In this document: in pieces, positions 1 to 8,476 of the stretch
Numbering within the stretch: position 1 is the first letter of the stretch
Layout: each line of letters opens with the position of its first letter
Origin: Enhydrobacter aerosaccus
GTDB taxonomy: Bacteria > Pseudomonadota > Alphaproteobacteria > Reyranellales > Reyranellaceae
DNA length: 47,340 bases
Assembly: GCA_903832005.1 (NCBI GenBank)
Contig: CAIKZO010000048.1
Coordinates: 1-47,340 of the forward strand
Reading direction: 5' to 3'
The notes under the pieces: model-generated
The model's input: only the letters and a program-made list of their open reading frames with translations
The model's database searches: none
What the model was told of the DNA's origin: nothing
Position numbers and translations under genes: made by a program

Positions 1-2
1 AG

Positions 3-998
3 CTACTCATCGAGCATCTGCCCGGAATCGTCGCTCCAGCCCAACCATACCGATTGCTCGCGGCGGAACAGGCCGTCGCGGGTGCGGGCGATGTTGGTCG
101 TGGAGACCAGAAGGACGCCGCGTGCGTCGGTGGCGATCCTGTAGAGCGAGCGGTCGCCTTCATAGGCGATATCGACGACCTTGCCGGCTACGGCGTGCGC
201 GGTGTCGGGACGCTGGGCGGCGAGGAGGATCTTCTCCGGGCGGAGCGCCAACCAGCGGCCGGCCTCGACCTCCAGGATGTTGGCGATGCCGATGAAGTCG
301 GCCACGAAGCGCGTCGCCGGCCGCTCATAGAGATCGTGCGGCGTGCCCGTCTGTACGATTCGGCCGGCATTCATCACCGCGAGACGGCTGGCCATCGACA
401 TGGCCTCTTCCTGGTCGTGCGTGACCACGACGAAGGTGAGGCCGAGCTGTTCTTGCAGGCGCACCAGCTCGAAGCGCGTGCCCTCGCGCAGCTTGCGGTC
501 CAGCGCGGCCAGCGGCTCGTCGAGCAGCAGCAGCTTAGGCCGCTTCACCAGCGCGCGCGCTAGCGCCACCCTCTGACGCTGACCGCCGGAGAGTTGCGAA
601 GGCCGACGCAGCCCGAGGTCCTTGAGCTGGACCAGCGCCAGAACGTCGGCGACACGCGCGGCGATCTCTGGCTTGGCGACACCCTCGCGCTTCAAGCCAT
701 AGCCCACGTTGTCGGCCACGTTCAGGTGCGGGAAGAGCGCGTACGACTGGAACATCATATTGACCGGCCGGCGGTGCGGCGGCATGGCGGTCATATCCTG
801 CCCATCGATCAGGATACGGCCGCTGTCCGGCTTTTCGAGGCCCGCCAGTATGCGCAGCAGGGTGGTCTTGCCGCAGCCCGAGCCGCCCAGCAGCGCGAAC
901 AGCTCGCCACGCTCGATCTCGAGATCGACGCCGTCGACCGCCTGCACCGCGCCGTAGCGCTTGGTCAGCCCCTCTATCTTGACGATTGAATCCGTCAT
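3..998 (-). CDS. Polyamine-type ABC transporter ATP-binding protein (PotA-like)
   Basis: This is the 331-residue ATPase subunit of a spermidine/putrescine-type importer and would power uptake from the cytoplasmic side. Walker A GGSGCGKT is at residues 38-45, the signature LSGGQ at 136-140, Walker B LLLLDEP at 156-162 and the H-loop His at 194. A C-terminal TOBE-like region (about 235-331, with the ALRPEKI element) is typical of the PotA/CysA/MalK group. The ATG at 998 was chosen because it overlaps the TGA of the upstream binding-protein gene by 4 bp; the open frame runs further upstream only as a shadow of that gene. The stop codon is at 3-5, so the gene is complete. The permeases (PotB/PotC type) are not visible and probably lie beyond the left edge. 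Family is certain; the polyamine substrate is inferred from its partner. Confidence 0.93.
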   Translation of the reverse strand: MTDSIVKIEGLTKRYGAVQAVDGVDLEIERGELFALLGGSGCGKTTLLRILAGLEKPDSGRILIDGQDMTAMPPHRRPVNMMFQSYALFPHLNVADNVGYGLKREGVAKPEIAARVADVLALVQLKDLGLRRPSQLSGGQRQRVALARALVKRPKLLLLDEPLAALDRKLREGTRFELVRLQEQLGLTFVVVTHDQEEAMSMASRLAVMNAGRIVQTGTPHDLYERPATRFVADFIGIANILEVEAGRWLALRPEKILLAAQRPDTAHAVAGKVVDIAYEGDRSLYRIATDARGVLLVSTTNIARTRDGLFRREQSVWLGWSDDSGQMLDE

Positions 999-2077
999 TG
1001 CCCCGTCTTGATGGACGTCCACAGCCGCGTCCGCTCGCGTACCTCGGCGGCGGTGCCGGGGGTGATGGTATAGAAGTAGGCGCGTGCGTCGGCTGTCGGA
1101 TAGATCGACTTGTTGCCGGTAATCGACTTGGGCATCAGCGGCGTCGCCGCGGCATTGCCGTTGGCGTAGTTGGTGAGGACGCTCGAGGCGGCCGCGACCT
1201 TGGGATCGAGCATGAAGTCCAGGAAGCGGTAGGCATTGTCGGGATTGGGCGCGTTCTTGGGAATCGCGGCCACGTCCATCCATACCATCGTGCCTTCGCG
1301 CGGGATGGCGAAGTTGATTTCGCGCTTCTCGGGCGAGGCCGCGGCGCGGTCCTTGGCCTGCAGAATGTCGCCCGAATAGCCGAAGGCGAGGCAGATGTCG
1401 CCGCCGGCCAGGGCGTTGATGTACTCCGACGAGTGGAACTTGCGGATGAAGGGCCGGATGCCCTTCAGCACCTCGCCTGCCTTGGCGAGGTCCTCGGGCT
1501 TCTTCGAATCGGGATCGAGCAGCAGGTACTTGAGTGCCGCCGGCAATACGTCGGTGGCACTGTCGAGCACCATGATCCCGCAGTCGCTGAAGCGCGAGAG
1601 GGTCGCGGGGTCGAACACCATCTTGAGTGAATCGACCGGCGCGTTGTTCATGCGCTTGCGGATCTCGGTGGCGTTGTAGCCGATGCCGATCGTGCCCCAC
1701 ATCCAGGGGATGCCGTGCGCATTGTTGTTATCGTACTTGCCCAGCAGCGCCATGGTGGCGGGATCGAGGTTGCCGTAGTTCTTGAGCTTCGACTTGTCGA
1801 GCGGGCGGTAGAGGTTGGCTGCGATCTGGCGCACGAAGAAGGGCGAGGCCGTCGGGACGACGATGTCGTAGCCTGCCTGGCCGCTCTTCAGCTTGGCGTC
1901 GAGGATCTCGTTCGAATCGTAGGTGGTGTAATTGACCTTGATGCCGGTCTGCTTGGCGAAGTCCTTGAGCTGGACCGGATCGATGTAGTCCGACCAATTG
2001 TATACATTCACCTGGCCCTGACCGAGCGCCGGTGTGGCGGCGAAGGCCACCAGGGCCGCGAAAAGACTGAGACGCAT
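995..2077 (-). CDS. Periplasmic polyamine-binding protein (PotD/PotF-like)
   Basis: A 360-residue extracellular solute-binding protein of the PotD/PotF family. It would capture putrescine, spermidine or a similar cation in the periplasm and deliver it to the ABC importer. Residues 1-19 form a signal peptide ending ATPALG before QGQVNVYNW. The N-terminal motif VYNWSDYIDP is diagnostic of the PotF/PotD group, and a later WMWGTIGIGYN segment fits the same fold. Its TGA overlaps the ATG of the ATPase gene by 4 bp, which shows a translationally coupled operon. It is divergent from the biuret-hydrolase-like gene, with 126 bp between the starts. A substrate other than a classical polyamine, for example a guanidino or ureido compound, is possible given that neighbour. 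Confidence 0.92.
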   Translation of the reverse strand: MRLSLFAALVAFAATPALGQGQVNVYNWSDYIDPVQLKDFAKQTGIKVNYTTYDSNEILDAKLKSGQAGYDIVVPTASPFFVRQIAANLYRPLDKSKLKNYGNLDPATMALLGKYDNNNAHGIPWMWGTIGIGYNATEIRKRMNNAPVDSLKMVFDPATLSRFSDCGIMVLDSATDVLPAALKYLLLDPDSKKPEDLAKAGEVLKGIRPFIRKFHSSEYINALAGGDICLAFGYSGDILQAKDRAAASPEKREINFAIPREGTMVWMDVAAIPKNAPNPDNAYRFLDFMLDPKVAAASSVLTNYANGNAAATPLMPKSITGNKSIYPTADARAYFYTITPGTAAEVRERTRLWTSIKTGQ

Positions 2078-2203
2078 CCAAAGACTCCCATCGACTGCAC
2101 ATGCTTATCCCGGAGGCCCAGCTCTTCGCAACGGACTAGGGTCTCTGGCACAGCGATTGCGTCGTTTAAACTGGGGGAAAGCCACCCCGGAGAACACGTC
2201 AAG

Positions 2204-2890
2204 ATGCTGGCCAAGACATCACCAAAGCCGACAGACGTCCCGGCCGAGCCTTATGCGTTCGAGCTGAAACCGGCCGAATGCGGCCTGCTGATCATCGACA
2301 TGCAGCGCGACTTCCTCGAGCCGGGCGGCTTCGGCGAGATGCTGGGCAACGATGTCTCGCAGTTGCGCCGCACGATCGAGCCCAACCGGCGGCTGCTGGC
2401 GGCCTGGCGGGCGGCCGGACTACTCGTCATGCACACGCGCGAGGGCCATCGGCCGGACCTGTCCGACCTGCCGCCGTCGAAGAAGATCCGCGGCCGATCC
2501 GCGACCTCGATCGGCGACAAAGGCCCGATGGGTCGCATCCTGGTCCGCGGCGAGGCGGGTCACGACATCATCCCCGAACTCTATCCAGCGCCCGGCGAGC
2601 CGGTGATCGACAAGCCGGGCAAGGGCGCCTTCCACGCCACCGACCTGCACTCGATCCTGCAGCATCGCGGCATCACGCAGCTCGTGGTGACCGGCGTCAC
2701 CACCGAGGTCTGCGTCAACACCACCGTCCGCGAGGCCAACGACCGCGGCTACGACTGCCTGGTGCCCGAGGACTGCGTCGGCTCGTACTTCCCGGAATTC
2801 CAGGAGATGGGCCTGAAGATGATCAAGGCGCAGGGCGGCATCTTCGGTTGGGTCACCACTTCGTCGGAGATTCTTAAAGCGATCGGATAG
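2204..2890 (+). CDS. Isochorismatase-family cysteine hydrolase, biuret-hydrolase-like
   Basis: A 228-residue cysteine hydrolase. The predicted triad is D32 (in LLIIDMQRDF), K137 (in DKPGKGAF) and C170 (in TGVTTEVCVNTT). The segments MHTREGHRPDLSDLP, GRILVRGE, DIIPELYP and REANDRGYDCL match what I recall of rhizobial biuret hydrolase (BiuH) and the related ureidoacrylate hydrolase RutB. The likely reaction is hydrolysis of a small amide or ureide such as biuret, releasing ammonia. The ATG at 2204 is the first good methionine; an AGGAG-type site is not well placed, so the start is moderately sure. The NCS2 permease gene starts 24 bp downstream on the same strand and probably shares the transcript. 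The family is certain, the biuret substrate a sequence-memory inference. Confidence 0.85.
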   Translation: MLAKTSPKPTDVPAEPYAFELKPAECGLLIIDMQRDFLEPGGFGEMLGNDVSQLRRTIEPNRRLLAAWRAAGLLVMHTREGHRPDLSDLPPSKKIRGRSATSIGDKGPMGRILVRGEAGHDIIPELYPAPGEPVIDKPGKGAFHATDLHSILQHRGITQLVVTGVTTEVCVNTTVREANDRGYDCLVPEDCVGSYFPEFQEMGLKMIKAQGGIFGWVTTSSEILKAIG

Positions 2891-2914
2891 GGGCTGCTAA
2901 CGGGGGAGAGTGAT

Positions 2915-4513
2915 ATGGCGGACGCGACCTTCAAGCCAAAGCTGTGGGTTCCGGGCGACTGGAATGCCTTCTTCGGCTTCGGCACCAACATCCTGGTCAA
3001 CATGCTGGTGCTGACCGGCCTGTTGCGGTTCGTGCTGAAGATGCCGGATGCGCTGGTGTTCGGTCGCATCCTGCCGGCGACCGGCCTGATGCTCTGCCTC
3101 TCGACGATGTACTACGCCTGGCTCGCCTACAAGCTTGCCAAGGAGACCGGCCGCACCGACGTCTGCGCGCTGCCCTCGGGCATCAGCGTGCCGCACATGT
3201 TCGTCGTGGTGTTCGTGGTCATGATGCCGATCCTGATCCAGACCAAGGATCCGGTGATGGCCTGGGAGGCGGGCCTCACCTGGGTGTTCGTGCAGAGCTT
3301 CGTGCTGATGGCGGGCGGCTTCATCGCGCCGGTCATCCGCCGGATCACGCCGCGTGCGGCCCTGCTGGGCTCGCTGGCTGGCATCTCGATCACCTTTATC
3401 GCCATGCGCCCGGGCGCGCAGATGGTGATGACGCCGGTGATCGGCCTCGTCTGCTTCGCGGTCATCCTGGCCGACTGGTTCGGCGGCGTGCGCTATTTCA
3501 AGGGCGTGCCGGGCGGGCTGGTGGCGATCGTCGTCGGCGCCGTCATCGCCTGGGGCTCGACCATCCTGGGCTTCAACTACGGTGGCCTTACGGTCGCGGG
3601 CGTGAAGGCCGCGCTGGCGAGCTTCGCCTTCTCCTACCCGATGCCGGCGGTCGGCGAAGTGTTCGGCGGCTTCAAGTTCATCGGCATCATCCTTGTGACG
3701 GCGATCCCGTTCGGCATTTACGACCTCGTCGAGGCGATGGACAATGTCGAGAGTGCCGCCGCGGCGGGCGACTCCTTCCCGACCACGCGCGTGCTGACTG
3801 CCGACGGCATCGTCAGCCTGATCGGCTGCCTGATGGGCAACCCGTTCATCAACGCCGTCTATATCGGTCATCCCGGCTGGAAGGCGATGGGTGGCCGCAT
3901 TGGCTACTCGGCGGCGACCGGCGTGCTGGTGATCGTGCTGGCCTGGTTCGGCGTCATCGCGCTGATGATGGCCGTGATCCCGGTGGTCGCGATCCTGCCG
4001 ATCCTGCTCTACATCGGCATGTTGATCGGCTCGCAGGCGTTCCAGGAGACGCCGATGCGGCATGCACCGGCGATCGTGCTGGCGCTGGTGCCGCAGATCG
4101 CGGCCTGGGGCAAGACGCAGATCGATGGCGCCCTGCACGCCGCCGGCACCGATGCCGCCGTGGCGGGCGTGATGGACAAGCTCGGCGACCAGGGCGTGCT
4201 CTACGAGGGCCTCTCGATCCTGGGCGGTGGCGCGACCCTGGCCGGCATCGTGCTGGCCGCGATCACCGTCTTCATCATCGAGCGCGACTTCATGAAGGCG
4301 GCGGGCTTCGCGGTGGCGGGCGCGGTCTTCACCTTCTTCGGTCTGATCCACGCCGAGGCACTGGGCTTTGGGCAGACGCCGTCGATGGTGGTGAGCTACC
4401 TCGGGATCGCCGCGATCCTGCTGGCCTGCGCCAAGTTCGCCGGCGTCGTGCCGCTGCCCGGCGAGGCCGAGCGGATGCACGGCACCGGCGCGGTCCCGAA
4501 ACCAGCGGAGTAG
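2915..4513 (+). CDS. NCS2-type purine/pyrimidine (xanthine/uracil) permease homologue
   Basis: A 532-residue, very hydrophobic inner-membrane protein with about 12-14 membrane segments, related to the nucleobase:cation symporter-2 family. Family-like features are ALPSGISVPH near residues 88-97, the EAMDNVESAAAAGDSFPTTR segment in mid-protein (the region that binds the base in NCS2 proteins), and GNPFINAVYIGHPGWK. The start ATG at 2915 follows a strong purine-rich ribosome site, GGGGGAGAG at 2902-2910. It lies 24 bp after the biuret-hydrolase-like gene, so the pair probably imports and splits a ureide, purine or pyrimidine derivative. The exact substrate cannot be read from the sequence. Confidence 0.85.
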   Translation: MADATFKPKLWVPGDWNAFFGFGTNILVNMLVLTGLLRFVLKMPDALVFGRILPATGLMLCLSTMYYAWLAYKLAKETGRTDVCALPSGISVPHMFVVVFVVMMPILIQTKDPVMAWEAGLTWVFVQSFVLMAGGFIAPVIRRITPRAALLGSLAGISITFIAMRPGAQMVMTPVIGLVCFAVILADWFGGVRYFKGVPGGLVAIVVGAVIAWGSTILGFNYGGLTVAGVKAALASFAFSYPMPAVGEVFGGFKFIGIILVTAIPFGIYDLVEAMDNVESAAAAGDSFPTTRVLTADGIVSLIGCLMGNPFINAVYIGHPGWKAMGGRIGYSAATGVLVIVLAWFGVIALMMAVIPVVAILPILLYIGMLIGSQAFQETPMRHAPAIVLALVPQIAAWGKTQIDGALHAAGTDAAVAGVMDKLGDQGVLYEGLSILGGGATLAGIVLAAITVFIIERDFMKAAGFAVAGAVFTFFGLIHAEALGFGQTPSMVVSYLGIAAILLACAKFAGVVPLPGEAERMHGTGAVPKPAE

Positions 4514-4672
4514 GTGTGCTCGCGTACATTTGGGTTGAGTAACTGCGATCAGGCCTCGATTTCAGGAGATTGCCAATGCTCGGGCCATTCCCATAAACTG
4601 AGAAAGTAGCGAGAAAGACAACCTTTGCGATTTGACGAGGTTTGTTTTTCGCCGAAAAAATGGGGAGTGGGG

Positions 4673-5713
4673 ATGGCTCGGTCGAGCAAGCACGTAACAC
4701 GCGTGCCCAAAGTGCTATTCGCGCGAATTGGATGGATGCATTTTTACAATGGTCCGGTCCCAGGAGATGAGAAGCCGATTGGCGGAGGGCGATACAACAA
4801 GACCGAAGTCGGGCACGAAGTTTACAATTTCCGAACTATTAACGGCCATCTCTACGGTTACTTTCAACCGACGATGAGGGCGCATTCAATTGCGCTAGAA
4901 CGCATCGACCCGGGAGCGGCTGAAAACGATGTCCTCGACGGGGTGCTTGTTATTTTCGTAGCGCGTCGCCCGGAGGGTGGACAGGTCATTGTGGGATGGT
5001 ATTCCGATGCCAAGGTCAGGCGACAAGAAATAAAGACGTCTCCTGGCAAACCGCGCACATTCGGTCACTTCGTATCAACGACTCGCGGCAACGGCGTCTT
5101 GCTGCCAAGCGACAAGCGGCGCCTCGAGATACCGACAGGCGGCGGGGGGATGGGGCAAGCTAACGTTTGTTATGCTTTGGAAGCGACTGGCGCAGTCAAG
5201 CCATATCAATGGCTCCACGATGCTCTTGAATTTGTTGCTGAATATGAGGGAAGCAACATCCTCGACAACCCCGAAGCGGATGCTGAGGAAGAGAGCGCAA
5301 GTGCCGCCGAGAACTCCCTTGCGCGCTCGCAAGGGCAAGGTTTCGCTCGATCAGCGGAGGAACGCCAAGCGATCGAAAAGCATGCGATGCGTGCGGCAAA
5401 AGCTTACTTTCGTAATGAAGGTTTCGATGTAGAGGACGTATCGACAAAGCGGTCGTACGATTTGCTCTGCTTGCGCCGTGGGCGAGAGCTTCACGTTGAG
5501 GTCAAGGGCACTACAACTGACGGCCAAACCGTTGTTTTGACCAACAATGAGGTCAAACACGCGTGCGACCCCGAGATGTCGTGTGCACTCTACATTCTCC
5601 ACTCAATTAGATTGTCGAAAAAGAAGGCTACTGGCGGAGAACAAAGGGTCTTTCATCCGTGGGAACTTGAGAGGCGTCAACTGACACCAATCTGCTTCAC
5701 GTATCGTCTTTGA
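4673..5713 (+). CDS. DUF3883 protein with PD-(D/E)XK-like core and possible N-terminal reader domain
   Basis: A 346-residue protein. Residues about 232-312 match DUF3883 (the NO VEIN C-terminal domain family, a restriction-endonuclease-like fold): D263 in SYDLLC, E276-V-K278 in LHVEVKGTT, and the downstream LTNNEVKHA motif with E293. Residues about 12-170 form a separate basic, aromatic-rich domain (GGGRYN, GHEVYNF, YGYFQP, VIVGWYSDAKV) that I cannot name; its pattern recalls PUA/EVE-like readers. An acidic linker, rich in E, A and S, lies at about 195-235. The ATG at 4673 was chosen over an upstream TTG (4625) because GGGGAG at 4662-4667 sits 5 nt before it. The gene lies in a low-G+C islet and is followed 24 bp later by a truncated nuclease-like frame. 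Plausible role: modification-dependent or nucleic-acid-targeting defence. Domain call good, function inferred. Confidence 0.75.
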   Translation: MARSSKHVTRVPKVLFARIGWMHFYNGPVPGDEKPIGGGRYNKTEVGHEVYNFRTINGHLYGYFQPTMRAHSIALERIDPGAAENDVLDGVLVIFVARRPEGGQVIVGWYSDAKVRRQEIKTSPGKPRTFGHFVSTTRGNGVLLPSDKRRLEIPTGGGGMGQANVCYALEATGAVKPYQWLHDALEFVAEYEGSNILDNPEADAEEESASAAENSLARSQGQGFARSAEERQAIEKHAMRAAKAYFRNEGFDVEDVSTKRSYDLLCLRRGRELHVEVKGTTTDGQTVVLTNNEVKHACDPEMSCALYILHSIRLSKKKATGGEQRVFHPWELERRQLTPICFTYRL

Positions 5714-5737
5714 CAGCAAGGATCTGGGGAGACTCTT

Positions 5738-5920
5738 TTGGACAGCGATCCATTCACTATAAGAATCTTTGTAGTAGACGGTGATCCCGAGGGTATCCGC
5801 CTTGTTGACCGCATGAATTGGACAGGTGTTGGTGTAGTGTTTCCGCGCGATAGATGGACATCAGCACGTACTCGCCCTGAGCTGAGTCGGACAGCGGCTG
5901 TCAAAGACAAGCCGAGCTAG
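5738..5920 (+). pseudogene. Truncated N-terminus of a GIY-YIG/DUF4357-type nuclease protein
   Basis: A 60-residue frame with a TTG start at 5738, preceded by GGGGAG at 5726-5731 (6-nt spacing), beginning 24 bp after the DUF3883 stop. Its start (DPFTIRIFVVDGDPEGIRLV, then DRMNWTGVGVVFPRDRW) closely resembles, from memory, the conserved N-terminus of GIY-YIG nuclease-family proteins that carry DUF4357. In those the text continues after RPEL(S/A)RTG into the GIY-YIG core (VYIL and IYIGQ motifs). Here it runs into AAVKDKPS and stops, so the catalytic core is absent. Either the gene was cut by a deletion near 5890, or this is a small standalone protein. The good ribosome site suggests it was, or still is, translated with the DUF3883 gene. 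Confidence 0.55.
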
Positions 5921-5979
5921 GGTAGCAGTTCTCGGTCTCGCATCGCGCAATATTGTTGCGGGAGGTGTGTTGCGGAATC

Positions 5980-6051
5980 TGAGACAAAACTCGTAAAATC
6001 CTTACGCCATCGATATCGGAAGTGTCTCAGAAAGTTGAGACATTTTGAGAC
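5980..6051. repeat. Cluster of TGAGAC repeats at the island edge, including a hairpin
   Basis: TGAGAC occurs at 5980-5985, 6036-6041 and 6046-6051, and its complement GTCTCA at 6024-6029. GTCTCA and TGAGAC at 6024-6041 form a 6-bp stem with a 6-nt loop. The cluster ends exactly against the stop codon of the livF-like gene (6052-6054). It could be a weak terminator for the minus-strand Liv operon, although there is no good T-run, or a scar at the island boundary. The whole gap 5921-6051 holds no gene. Confidence 0.5.
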
Positions 6052-6752
<701 letters not shown>

Positions 6753-6753
<1 letters not shown>

Positions 6754-7505
6754 CACGCGGCCTCTTCGCCGAGATAGGCCTGGCGCACCTCGGGATGGGC
6801 GCGGATCTCGTCGGGCGTGCCCGACGCCAGCACGCGGCCGTAGACCAGCACCGTGATACGGTCGGCCAGCGCAAAGACGGCGTCCATGTCGTGCTCGATC
6901 AGCAGCATGCCGTGCCGGCCCTTGAGGCCGCGCAGCAAGGTGACCATGCGCTGGCTTTCCTCGACGCTCATGCCGGCCATCGGCTCGTCGAGCAGCAGCA
7001 GCTTGGGTTCGCCCGCCAGTGCCATGGCGATCTCGAGCTGGCGCTGCTCGCCGTGGCTGAGGGCTGCTGCGTGTGTATCGGCGCGTGCGCCCAGGCCCAC
7101 GGCGTCGAGGCGCTCGCGTGCCGGGCCGCGCAAACGCTCGTCACGGCCGGCGTCGGCCAGGAAGCGAAAAGAGTGGCCCTGATGCGCCTGGACGGCCAGC
7201 GCCACATTGTCGAGCGCGCTGAACTCGCGCAGTACCGAGGTGATCTGGAACGAGCGCGCGAGACCGAGACGCACGCGCGTATGCGTGGGCAGGCGCGTGA
7301 CGTCGCGCCCGGCGAAGTGGATCGTTCCCGAATCGGAGGCGAGCGTGCCGGTGAGTTGGCCGATCAAGGTCGTCTTGCCGGCGCCGTTGGGCCCGATCAG
7401 GGCATGGATCTCGCCCGGCCGCACTTCGAGCGAGACATTGTCGGTGGCGAGCAGGCCGCCGAAGCGCTTCACCAGCGCCTGCGTGGAGAGCAGCGGCTCA
7501 ACCAT
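6753..7505 (-). CDS. Liv-type ABC transporter ATP-binding protein (LivG-like), benzoate module
   Basis: The second ATPase of the importer, 250 residues. Walker A GPNGAGKT is at 38-45, the signature appears as LSHGE at 149-153, Walker B LLLLDEP at 169-175 and the switch His at 205 (LLIEHDMD). GLARSFQIT and the C-terminal AHPEVRQAYLGEE are LivG-family hallmarks. The ATG at 7505 lies within the end of the livM-like gene (8-bp overlap) and its TGA touches the livF start, so the three genes are tightly coupled. It would work as a heterodimer with the LivF-like protein on the cytoplasmic face of the permeases. Confidence 0.93.
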
Positions 7506-8466
7506 GGCGCCGTCCTAGGAGTGAGTCTATGCCGCCGCGGGCATAGAGCGCCACCATCACCAGCAGCGGTCCGAAGACAATCTGCCAATGCTCGCCCCAG
7601 CCTTTGTGCACGAGGTCGAGCATCGGCTTCAGCGCCCCTTCCAGGGCGAAGAAGGTAATAGCGCCGTAGAGCGGGCCGAACAGCGTGGCCGTGCCGCCCA
7701 GCACGACGATGACGATGAGATCGCCCGACTTCATCCACGCCATCATGGCGGGCGAGACATAGGCGCCCTCGTTGGCGAGCAGGATGCCGGCCAGGCCGCC
7801 GAAGGTGCCGGCGATCACGAACGCTGCAAGGCGATAGCGGAAAACCGGGAAGCCCAGCGCGGTCATGCGCTGCTCGTTGGAGCGCGCGCCGCGCAGGACG
7901 AAGCCGAAGCGCGAGCGGGCAAGCCGGCCGCTGAACCACACGGTCGCCAGCAGCAGCACGAGGCACAGCCAGTAGAAGCTCGCCTTGTCGGCGAGGTTGA
8001 TCAGCCCGTTGAAGCGGCTGCGGCCGATGTTGAGCCCGTCGTCGCCGCCATAGGCGTCGAGACCGGAGCCGACATAGTAGACCAGCTGCGCAAACGCCAA
8101 GGTGATCATGATGAAGTAGAGACCGCGTGTGCGCAGCGACAGTGCGCCGATGATCGCCGCCCAGGTCGCTGAGGCGAGCAGGGCGACCGGCCACTGGATC
8201 CAGCCGCTGGCGATCCCGTTGGCCGACAGGATGCCGACGGCATAGCCGCCGACGCCGAAGAAGGCGGCGTGGCCGAAGCTCACCAGCCCGCCATAGCCCA
8301 GGATCATGTTGAGGCTGACGGCGGCGATGGACCAGATCACGATCCGGGTGCCGACCGAGAGCACGTAGCGCTGGTCGAAGGCCTGGGTCAGCAGCGGCAG
8401 CGCGGCGAGGAGGACCAGCAGCGCCAGCGTGAACAGCCCGCGCGGCGTGCGCAGCGCCCCAATCAT
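7498..8466 (-). CDS. Liv-type ABC permease (LivM-like), benzoate module
   Basis: An inner-membrane permease of 322 residues with about 8-10 hydrophobic segments. The block SLNMILGYGGLVSFGHAAFFGVGGYA is the LivM/LivH family signature, and RGARSNEQRMTALGFPVFRYRL is the cytoplasmic loop that contacts the ATPases. It pairs with the LivH-like protein to form the channel. The C-terminus overlaps the livG-like start by 8 bp. Only 10 bp separate it from the livH-like stop upstream. Confidence 0.92.
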   Translation of the reverse strand: MIGALRTPRGLFTLALLVLLAALPLLTQAFDQRYVLSVGTRIVIWSIAAVSLNMILGYGGLVSFGHAAFFGVGGYAVGILSANGIASGWIQWPVALLASATWAAIIGALSLRTRGLYFIMITLAFAQLVYYVGSGLDAYGGDDGLNIGRSRFNGLINLADKASFYWLCLVLLLATVWFSGRLARSRFGFVLRGARSNEQRMTALGFPVFRYRLAAFVIAGTFGGLAGILLANEGAYVSPAMMAWMKSGDLIVIVVLGGTATLFGPLYGAITFFALEGALKPMLDLVHKGWGEHWQIVFGPLLVMVALYARGGIDSLLGRRHG

Positions 8467-8476
8467 GAGCCCGCCA

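Noticed and set aside
3..1700. Apparent 565-residue fusion upstream of the PotA-like protein
   Set aside because: The first 230 residues are an out-of-frame reading of the binding-protein gene; the ATPase has its own ATG at 998 with a 4-bp overlap.
4514..4672. Possible tRNA-derived attachment site at the left edge of the islet
   Set aside because: No tRNA fragment and no direct repeat matching the right edge could be found by eye.
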